Origin: Acidimicrobiia bacterium
Lineage (GTDB): Bacteria; Actinomycetota; Acidimicrobiia; IMCC26256; JADLDD01
Assembly: GCA_020846855.1 (NCBI GenBank)
Contig: JADLDD010000014.1
Location: forward strand, 1-32,057
Length of the DNA stretch: 32,057 bases
Direction: 5' to 3'
Shown piece after piece: positions 1-6,420 of this stretch. Numbering within the stretch: position 1 is the stretch's first letter; each line of letters starts with the position of its first letter. The notes under the pieces are model-generated. The model had not been told where the DNA came from and searched no databases. It was given only the letters and a program-made list of their open reading frames with translations. A program made the position numbers and the translations under genes.

Positions 1-621
1 GCGGATGCGGAGGACGCCGTCGCGATCGAGCTCGACGCGCCAGCGGTTGTGGTGCACGGCACGATGGTGCCGGTCGCAGAGCAGCACCAGGTTCTGAAGG
101 TCGGTGGCGCCGCCGTCGGCCCAGTGGCGGAACGCGGCGGTGGAGATCTCCCCCGAACGCCACGCGTCGCCCGTCGCGGTGAGCAGCTGGCACACGCCGC
201 CGGCCGTGATCGCGGCCTGGGCGTCGCCGACGCGCATCCCGGCTTCTCGGGCCAGCCACCCGGCGGTGGAGCCGCCGGCGCCGTCGGTGCCGATCCCGCG
301 GGCGTTCGCCGCCGCCGCCCAGCGGGCGAAGATCCCGTCGAGGCGGTCCATCGCCCGGCGCAACGCGAGCACGGCTCCCGCCAGGCCCGCGTCGCCGAGC
401 GCCTCGGGATCCGAGCCGGCCAGCACCTCGACGGCCGCTCCGAGCACCGCACCCGGATCGCCGGGACCGGGATGCTCCCCGGTCGCGGCCCCGCCGGGTG
501 GGCCGGGATCCGGGAACGCCCGCGCGTCCGTCACGCGGGATGCGCCCCGGCGGCGCGGGTCCGGGCCGGCGATACGGCCGGTTCCGTGCCTCCGGTCGTC
601 GCCTCCGACGATCTCCTGCAC
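1..621 (-). CDS. DUF222/13E12-type HNH protein, cut by window edge and apparently internally deleted
   Basis: The frame is open from a GTG at 621 (preceded by GGGAGGTG) through the window edge, giving 207 residues with no stop, so the C-terminus is missing. The N-terminal part resembles the start of the DUF222 domain: a Leu-Asp-rich helix, then STAGWLAREAGMRVGDAQ and GDAWRSGEIST. Directly after GEISTAA comes FRHWADGGATDLQNLVLLCD and RHHRAVHHNRW, the end of an HNH nuclease domain. In this family these two parts are normally separated by roughly 200 residues that hold the rest of DUF222 and the first Cys/His half of the HNH site. Here they are fused in frame. I infer an in-frame deletion and probably no nuclease activity. 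Family members are common, often multicopy, in actinobacteria. A start at GTG 534 is a less likely alternative. Confidence 0.8.
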   Translation of the reverse strand, partial: MQEIVGGDDRRHGTGRIAGPDPRRRGASRVTDARAFPDPGPPGGAATGEHPGPGDPGAVLGAAVEVLAGSDPEALGDAGLAGAVLALRRAMDRLDGIFARWAAAANARGIGTDGAGGSTAGWLAREAGMRVGDAQAAITAGGVCQLLTATGDAWRSGEISTAAFRHWADGGATDLQNLVLLCDRHHRAVHHNRWRVELDRDGVLRIR

Positions 622-1036
622 CGCGCCCCACCTCCCTCACACCGGGGCCCGGAAGCCTCGGCGCGGCCTCGCCGTGGCGAGTGGACCGCCCGATCTCCGG
701 GACTGCTCGAACGGGGGAAGTGGACCGACCCCACCCTAGAGCCCGGGTGTGACACCCAAGGTGGCCCGTGGGGCCCGGCCTCACCACGCCTGCACCGCCG
801 GGCCGCCGGTGCACCACGCCCCGGGCCGGCGCACCTCGACCGTGGCGGCAGCCACCGAACCCTGCACGCTGGGCGCGTGCCCGACCACTACCCTCGCGGT
901 GGGGAGACGACGGCTCCTGGTCCCCGAGAGCTCGGACCGCCCATGTGCGCCGGCGACCGCCGACCCGCGGCGGCCGAGGAGACGGCAGGGCCGTGGAGGC
1001 GTGGTGAGGAGGAGCGAGGCCATCGCCGGTCGGCAG
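622..1036. other. Divergent intergenic region between the HNH gene and nfeD
   Basis: This stretch of about 415 bases separates two divergent genes and shows no convincing coding sequence. It contains a perfect odd palindrome, GGGTGT-G-ACACCC, at 745-757. On the minus strand a TTGGGT / TAGGGT pair with a 15-bp spacer (TAGGGT at 733-738) could be a weak promoter for the HNH gene. On the plus strand TACCCT at 889-894 is a possible -10 for nfeD, but no good -35 accompanies it. The upper boundary depends on the nfeD start, which could be as early as the GTG at 1001. Confidence 0.4.
745..757. promoter_or_regulatory. 13-bp perfect palindrome, possible operator
   Basis: GGGTGT and ACACCC form perfect 6-base arms around a single G. 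The element lies between divergent genes and overlaps the weak minus-strand -35-like hexamer. Size and symmetry suit a repressor site, but no cognate regulator is adjacent. Confidence 0.25.
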
Positions 1037-2566
1037 ATGGGGCGGGCACCCGGAGCATCGCCGGGCGGGCCCCCGCTGCGGCGCCGGTCGCCCCGGACCG
1101 GGTTCCGCGCCCTCGCTCTGGCCGCGCTGGCCGTCGGGGCGGCGCTCGCCGTCATCGGTCCCGTCACCGCGACGCGTGCGCCGGCCGCCGCGGCGGTCAC
1201 CGACGGCGACCGCCCCACGGTGCGCGAGGTCCCGGTCACCGGGCCCGTCGACCCGTTCGTCGCCCGAATGGTGAAGCGGGGGATCTCGAACGCCGCCGCT
1301 GCCGACGACGCCGCCGTGCTGGTCCGCATCGACACGCCGGGCGGCCTCGACTCCTCGATGCGCGACGTGGTGAAGGCGATCCAGCGCTCGGCGGTGCCGG
1401 TCCTCTGCTGGGTGGGTCCCGCCGGGGCGCGGGCCGCGTCGGCCGGCACCTTCATCCTGGTCGGCTGCCCCGTGGCCGCCATGGCACCGGGCACCAACGT
1501 GGGAGCGGCCCACCCCGTCGGCCTCAGCGGCGACGTTATGAGCGAGAAGGTCACCAACGACGCCGCGGCCTACATCCGCTCCCTCGCCGAGGCCCGCGAC
1601 CGGAACGCCGACTGGGCCGAAAAGGCCGTCCGCGACTCGGTGAGCATCAGTGCGGCCGAGGCCGTTCGCCTCCACGTCGTCGACCTCGAGAGCCCGAGCG
1701 CCGCCGACCTGTTCGCCGCCGTCGACGGCCGGAGCGTCGCCACCTCCGCCGGGGAGGTCACGCTCCGCACCGCCGGGGCGACGACCACCACCGAGCACCT
1801 GACGTCGGGTGAGTCGATCCTCCACGCCCTCGCCGACCCCGACATCGCGTTCCTCTTCTTCGTGCTCGGCCTGGCCGGGATCGTGATCGAGCTGCTCCAT
1901 CCCGGCATCAGCATCCCCGGTGTCGGAGGGCTGATCCTCCTCGTGACGTCGCTCGTCATCATGTCGGTGCTGCCGGTCAACGTGGGTGCCCTGGTGTTGA
2001 TCGCGGCGTCGTTCGTGTTCTTCGTCATCGACCTCAAGGTGCCGGGCCACGGGATACCCACCGCGGCCGGGATCGCCTGCCTGGTGCTCGGCGGCCTGTA
2101 CCTCTACGACGGGGTCCCCGAGGCGCGGGTGTCGCGACCGCTCATCGCCGGTCTCGCCGGGGCCCTGGCGGGGATGTTCTTCTTCGTGGTGCGGGGAGCT
2201 CTGCGGGCCCGGAGGGCGCCGGTGACCACGGGCGCCGAGGCGCTGATCGGCGCGACGGGCACCGTGGTCGAGGAGCTGGCACCGCTGGGCTCGGTCGCGG
2301 TGCGGGGCGAGCACTGGTCGGCACGCATCGCGGGGCGGGCGCGGGGCGGCGCCGACGGTGGCGCGGCCGCGGGTTCCGAGGGACGGGCGGGACCGGGCGT
2401 TAGCGTCCGCGTCGTCGGGCTCGACGGGTTGACCCTCGAGGTCGTGCCGGAGTCGGTCCCGGCCGGGTCGACCCCGGGCGGCACCGACGCAGCTGAGGCG
2501 CACGCGAGCGGTTCCGACGAGGGCGAGCCGGACGCCGGCGCGCGCCGGCCCGTCGGACGGGAGTAG
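1037..2566 (+). CDS. nfeD: NfeD-family membrane-bound serine protease (ClpP-like domain plus NfeD OB-fold)
   Basis: About 509 residues. An N-terminal hydrophobic segment (residues 22-44) serves as signal or anchor. A ClpP-class protease domain follows, with RIDTPGGLDSS and GARAASAGTFI; by analogy with archaeal NfeD/1510-N the Ser of AASAG (about residue 135) and the Lys of EKVTND (about 171) are the Ser-Lys dyad. Several membrane helices come next (FLFFVLGLAGIVIELLHPGI onward), then a soluble NfeD OB-fold near GAEALIGATGTVVEEL. This is the long, full-length NfeD type. The next gene encodes an SPFH protein 36 bp downstream, the classic partner; archaeal NfeD proteases cleave the C-terminus of stomatin. 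The open frame extends upstream to 749, but that part is Arg/Pro-rich and unlike the family. GTG 1001/1004 and ATG 1037 are the plausible starts; I chose 1037 with moderate certainty. Confidence 0.88.
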   Translation: MGRAPGASPGGPPLRRRSPRTGFRALALAALAVGAALAVIGPVTATRAPAAAAVTDGDRPTVREVPVTGPVDPFVARMVKRGISNAAAADDAAVLVRIDTPGGLDSSMRDVVKAIQRSAVPVLCWVGPAGARAASAGTFILVGCPVAAMAPGTNVGAAHPVGLSGDVMSEKVTNDAAAYIRSLAEARDRNADWAEKAVRDSVSISAAEAVRLHVVDLESPSAADLFAAVDGRSVATSAGEVTLRTAGATTTTEHLTSGESILHALADPDIAFLFFVLGLAGIVIELLHPGISIPGVGGLILLVTSLVIMSVLPVNVGALVLIAASFVFFVIDLKVPGHGIPTAAGIACLVLGGLYLYDGVPEARVSRPLIAGLAGALAGMFFFVVRGALRARRAPVTTGAEALIGATGTVVEELAPLGSVAVRGEHWSARIAGRARGGADGGAAAGSEGRAGPGVSVRVVGLDGLTLEVVPESVPAGSTPGGTDAAEAHASGSDEGEPDAGARRPVGRE

Positions 2567-2602
2567 GTGGAGCACGTGACCGATGACGAGGAGGTCGGGT
2601 AG

Positions 2603-3511
2603 GTGGGCGCAGGGCTGATCGTGGTCATCGTGGTGGTGGTGCTCTTCATCGCGCTGCTGCCGTTCATCCTCCGGGTGGTGCGCGAGTACCAGCGCATCGT
2701 CCTGTTCCGGCTCGGCCGGGTGGTGGGCGTGCGGGGCCCGGGGCTGGTGATGCTGATCCCGTTCATCGACCGGCCCGTCTACGTCGACCTGCGCGAGTTC
2801 TTCCTCGAGATCCCGAGCCAGACGTCGATCACCAAGGACAACGCGCCGATCTCGATCGACTTCATCACCTTCTTCAAGGTCGTCGATCCCGAGGCCAGCG
2901 TGGTTCAGGTCGCCGACTTCGCCGGCGCGGCGCAGAACATCGCCGCCACCACCCTGCGCTCGATCGTCGGCGACCTGCCCCTCGACGACGTGCTCGCCAA
3001 GCGCGACCAGATCAACCAGGTGCTGAGGGCCAAGCTCGACGAGACCACCGAACGCTGGGGCGTGAAGGTCACCAACGTCGAGATCCGGGAGATCACGCCG
3101 CCGCCGGCGGTGCAGGAGGCGATGACCCGGCAGATGTCGGCCGAGCGCACCCGGCGGGCCGTGGTCACCGAGGCCGAGGGCGACAAGGCGGCGCAGATCC
3201 TGCGCGCCGAGGGGGAGAAGCAGTCGGCGGTGCTCGAGGCCGAGGGCCAGAAGGAGGCGATGATCCTGCGCGCCCAGGCCGACCGCGAGGCCGTCGACCT
3301 GCGCGCCCAGGGCGAGGCCGCGGCTCTGCAGGCGGTCTTCGACGTGGCCCGCGGGGTCGATTCCAACACCATGGCCATCCGCTACCTCGAGGCGCTCGTC
3401 GCCCTCGGCGCGTCCCCGTCCACCAAGTTCGTGCTCCCGCTCGAGCTGTCGGGGCTGCTCGCGGGCCTCGCCCGCCAGACCGACCGGGCCTTCGCCGCGC
3501 CGCCGGCCTGA
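2603..3511 (+). CDS. SPFH/stomatin (slipin)-family membrane protein
   Basis: 302 residues. A single N-terminal membrane segment (about 4-25) is followed by the slipin motif REYQRIVLFRLGR and a complete SPFH (band 7) domain to about residue 190. An Ala/Glu/Arg-rich coiled coil (about 180-245: EAEGDKAAQILRAEGEKQ and similar repeats) then leads to a short hydrophobic C-terminal region. The GTG start has a good ribosome binding site (GAGGAGGT at 2588-2595, 7 nt upstream). Known slipins oligomerise into membrane microdomain scaffolds. Pairing with the upstream NfeD protease indicates a two-gene operon for membrane-protein quality control or microdomain organisation, with the slipin as scaffold or substrate. 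The gene converges on the downstream minus-strand gene with 33 bp between stops. Confidence 0.92.
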   Translation: MGAGLIVVIVVVVLFIALLPFILRVVREYQRIVLFRLGRVVGVRGPGLVMLIPFIDRPVYVDLREFFLEIPSQTSITKDNAPISIDFITFFKVVDPEASVVQVADFAGAAQNIAATTLRSIVGDLPLDDVLAKRDQINQVLRAKLDETTERWGVKVTNVEIREITPPPAVQEAMTRQMSAERTRRAVVTEAEGDKAAQILRAEGEKQSAVLEAEGQKEAMILRAQADREAVDLRAQGEAAALQAVFDVARGVDSNTMAIRYLEALVALGASPSTKFVLPLELSGLLAGLARQTDRAFAAPPA

Positions 3512-3544
3512 CCGGCCCCGCCCCGCGCCCGGCCCGGGCAGGCC

Positions 3545-6346
3545 TCAGGACTCGCGCATGCGGCGGACGCCGCTCAGCGGGGCCGCCGGGGCCGGGGTCA
3601 ACCGGACCTTCACGTCGACCGCCACCGCCCCGCGCGGCGAGACGATCACGGGGTTGACGTCCATCTCGGCGATCTCGGGCACGGCGTCGACCATGGCGCC
3701 CACCCGCAGGAGCAGGTCTTCGAGCGACGCGACGTCGACGGCCGGCCGGCCGCGGTAGCCGAACAGGAGCGGGGAACCCCGGAGCGAGCGGACCAGCTCG
3801 CGGGCGTCGACGTCGGTGATCGGCATGACCCTCAGGGCGGTGTCGCGCATCAGCTCCGCGGTCAGTCCGCCCAGGCCGAACAGCACCAACGGGCCGAACG
3901 ACTCGTCGTGGGTGACGCCCACGATCGTCTCCACCCCCGGCTCGAGCATCGGCTGAACCACGGCTCCGCCCATGGCGTCGCCGAGCGCCGCGCTCATCGA
4001 CCGGAACGCGTCCCGCACGTCGTCCTCCGACTCCAGGCCGAGGTGGACCCCGCCCACGTCGGTCTTGTGGACGATCGCGCCGGAGCCCACCTTGAGGACC
4101 GCGGGCAGGCCGAGGTCGGCCGCGGCGGCCACGGCGCCGTCCTCGCTGGCGACCCACCGGGTGGGCACGACCGGGATCCCGAAGCAGCCGAGCAGCGTCG
4201 CGGCGACGTCGGGGTCGAGCCAGACGCCGTCGGGGTGGCTGTCGAGGCGCTCGGCGACCAGCGACTCGGCCCGCTCCCGGTCGATGCCGCCCAGGACCGG
4301 GCCGCGGCCCTCGGGTCGGTGTCGCCAGGCCGCGTACTCGACGGCCCGCCCCAGCGCCGCGGCCGCCGCCTCCGGGAAGGAGAACGACGGGATCGACCTC
4401 CGCCCGGCTCCGCCACCCGCGGTTCCCCGGTCCGCGGCGCCCGCGCCGGTCGTGCTCGCATCGGCGTCGACGGCCCCGGACGCCGTCCCGTTCCCCCACG
4501 GCGCCCGCAGCGCCTCGGGGATCCCCTGGGCGGCGAGGAAGCAGGCCACGACAGGCTTGGGGCCGGCACCGGCTGCTGCGGCGACGATGGCCTCGGCCAC
4601 GTCGTCGGCCTCGGTCACCAGAGGCGGGACGAAGATGACCAGGACCGAGTCGACCTCGTCGGAGGCCAGCAGCACCCTCAATGCCTGCTCGTAGACGCCG
4701 GCCGTCGCCGACGCCACCAGGTCGACGGGGTTGCGCAGCCCGGCGTCGGGCGAGGTGAACGCCCGCAGCGCGGTCTGGACCTGCTCCGACAGCTCGGGGA
4801 CCTCCAACCCGGCGGCCTCGCAGGCGTCGGCGGCCAGGATTCCGGGGCCGCCGCCGTTGCTGACGATCGCCACCCGCCGCCCGGGGGGCAGCGGCTGGTG
4901 GGCCAGCACCTGGGCGGTCCCGAACAGGTCCTCGAGGCTGTCGACCCGGATCACGCCCACCTGCGCGAAGAGCGCGTCGACGGCGGTGTCGGGGCTCGCC
5001 AGCGCGGCGGTGTGCGACGACGCCCCCCGACTGCCGGCGGTCGTCCGGCCGCTCTTCACCGCGACGATCGGCTTCTTGCGGCCGATCCGGCGGGCGAGGC
5101 GGGCGAACTTGGTCGGGTTCCCGAACGACTCCAGGTAGAGGAGGATCACGTCGGTCTCGGGGTCGTCCTCCCAGTACTGGAGCAGGTCGTTGCTGCTCAC
5201 GTCGGCCTTGTTGCCGATGGAGAGGAAGGTGGAGATCCCGAGGCCGAGGTCGGCGGCGCGCCCCAGGAGCTCGATGCCGAGCCCGCCCGACTGCGACGAG
5301 AACCCGACCCGACCCGGCGCCGGCACGAACGGCGCGAAGGTGGCGTTCATCCGCACGTCGGGATGGGTGTTGACGATGCCCATGCAGTTCGGCCCGACCA
5401 TCCGCATCCCGTGGTGGCGGGCGAAGGCGGCCATGTCGCGCTCGATGGTCGCGCTCTCGCCCCCCACCTCGGCGAACCCCGCGGTGATCACCACCAGGCC
5501 GGCCACCCGCTTGCGGGCGCACTCGCGGACCACGTCGGGCACGTCGGCGGCGGGAACGGTTATCACCGCCACGTCGACGGCGTCGGGCACCTCGAGGATC
5601 GACGGGTAGGCCCGGACGCTCGCCACCGACGTGGCCCGTGCGTTGACCGGGTAGACGGGCCCGTCGAAGCCGCCGAGGAGCAGGTTCCGGAACACCTCGT
5701 GGCCGATGGTCCCCGGCCGGCGGCCGGCGCCGATCACCGCGATCGACCGGGGGGAGAGCAGGCGCGCGGTGGAGCGGGCCTCGGCCCGGTGCTCCCGCTC
5801 GTCCTGGGCCGCGACCGACGCCTCGGTCGGCGCGATGGGGAAGCTGACCTCGATCACGCCCTCGGCGAGCGACTTCTCCACCTCGAAGCCGGCGTCGCGG
5901 AACACGCTGATCATCCGGCGGTTGGTGGGCAGGGTGCTGGCGTGGAAGCGGGTGATGCCGTGCTCGCGGGCGATGGCGGCCAGGTGCTCGAGGAGCAGCA
6001 TCCCGAGCCCCCGACCCTGCTGGTCGTCGCGGACGGTGAACGCCACCTCGGCCGAGGACGCCTCGGGGTCCCGGTCGTAGCGGGCCAGGGCCACGAGCTC
6101 CTCGCCGAGCTCGGCGATCACGGCCACGTGGGCGTCGAGGTCGATCTCCGTCAGGCGCTCGAGCTGGCCGGCGGTGGGCGCGCTGACCGGCGAGAAGAAG
6201 CGCAGGTAGAGCGAGTCGTCGGAGAGCTGCTCGTAGAGGGCGAGGATCCGGTCGTGGTCGTCGGCGTGAACCGGCCGGATCCGGACCGTGCCCCCGTCGG
6301 AGAGCACGGCGTCGGCCTGCCAGCGGTCGAGGTCGGAGGTGGTCAC
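3545..6346 (-). CDS. GNAT acetyltransferase fused to NDP-forming acyl-CoA synthetase (Pat/ACD family)
   Basis: 933 residues. An N-terminal GNAT domain (about 20-165) carries the acetyl-CoA loop QQGRGLG at 109-115. It is followed by a CoA-binding Rossmann domain (about 195-325), a succinyl-CoA-ligase-like domain (about 345-600) and an ATP-grasp domain (about 700-920, with LPAVLKVGSGAIVHKTDVGG). The synthetase keeps SSHTAALA with His445 where ADP-forming acetyl-CoA synthetases carry the phosphohistidine, so the synthetase half may be active. Bacterial relatives with the domains in the other order (Pat/PatZ) are protein lysine acetyltransferases that switch off acetyl-CoA synthetase and, as I recall, lack this His. 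A Gly/Ala/Thr-rich linker interrupts the protein near residues 618-650. The start is a GTG without a clear ribosome site, 8 nt after TACGCT, consistent with a leaderless mRNA. Role as acyltransferase, ligase or both is unresolved. Confidence 0.9.
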   Translation of the reverse strand: MTTSDLDRWQADAVLSDGGTVRIRPVHADDHDRILALYEQLSDDSLYLRFFSPVSAPTAGQLERLTEIDLDAHVAVIAELGEELVALARYDRDPEASSAEVAFTVRDDQQGRGLGMLLLEHLAAIAREHGITRFHASTLPTNRRMISVFRDAGFEVEKSLAEGVIEVSFPIAPTEASVAAQDEREHRAEARSTARLLSPRSIAVIGAGRRPGTIGHEVFRNLLLGGFDGPVYPVNARATSVASVRAYPSILEVPDAVDVAVITVPAADVPDVVRECARKRVAGLVVITAGFAEVGGESATIERDMAAFARHHGMRMVGPNCMGIVNTHPDVRMNATFAPFVPAPGRVGFSSQSGGLGIELLGRAADLGLGISTFLSIGNKADVSSNDLLQYWEDDPETDVILLYLESFGNPTKFARLARRIGRKKPIVAVKSGRTTAGSRGASSHTAALASPDTAVDALFAQVGVIRVDSLEDLFGTAQVLAHQPLPPGRRVAIVSNGGGPGILAADACEAAGLEVPELSEQVQTALRAFTSPDAGLRNPVDLVASATAGVYEQALRVLLASDEVDSVLVIFVPPLVTEADDVAEAIVAAAAGAGPKPVVACFLAAQGIPEALRAPWGNGTASGAVDADASTTGAGAADRGTAGGGAGRRSIPSFSFPEAAAAALGRAVEYAAWRHRPEGRGPVLGGIDRERAESLVAERLDSHPDGVWLDPDVAATLLGCFGIPVVPTRWVASEDGAVAAAADLGLPAVLKVGSGAIVHKTDVGGVHLGLESEDDVRDAFRSMSAALGDAMGGAVVQPMLEPGVETIVGVTHDESFGPLVLFGLGGLTAELMRDTALRVMPITDVDARELVRSLRGSPLLFGYRGRPAVDVASLEDLLLRVGAMVDAVPEIAEMDVNPVIVSPRGAVAVDVKVRLTPAPAAPLSGVRRMRES

Positions 6347-6354
6347 GCCGTGCG

Positions 6355-6360
6355 AGCGTA
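6355..6360 (-). promoter_or_regulatory. Candidate -10 box for the GNAT-synthetase gene
   Basis: TACGCT on the minus strand matches the actinobacterial TANNNT -10 pattern and ends 8 nt before the GTG at 6346, as expected for a leaderless mRNA. I see no good -35 box. Confidence 0.35.
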
Positions 6361-6404
6361 GTGGTGAGGTGCGGGGATGGCGGGGTGGCGGCGGCGGGCC
6401 CGGC

Positions 6405-6410
6405 TACGGT
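6405..6410 (+). promoter_or_regulatory. Candidate -10 box for the P-type ATPase gene
   Basis: TACGGT matches TANNNT and lies 10 nt upstream of the ATG at 6421. It mirrors the element serving the divergent gene, and no Shine-Dalgarno sequence lies in between. No clear -35 is present. Confidence 0.35.
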
Positions 6411-6420
6411 GCGCGTCACC

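Noticed and set aside
749-1036. Upstream extension of the nfeD reading frame
   Set aside because: The added residues are Arg/Pro/His-rich with no family similarity, and the hydrophobic leader is normally near the N-terminus. GC-rich DNA keeps frames open by chance.
3908-6361. Long plus-strand open frame antisense to the GNAT-synthetase gene
   Set aside because: Composition is the His/Gly/Val/Asp-rich pattern typical of antisense frames in high-GC genes, and no motifs are present.
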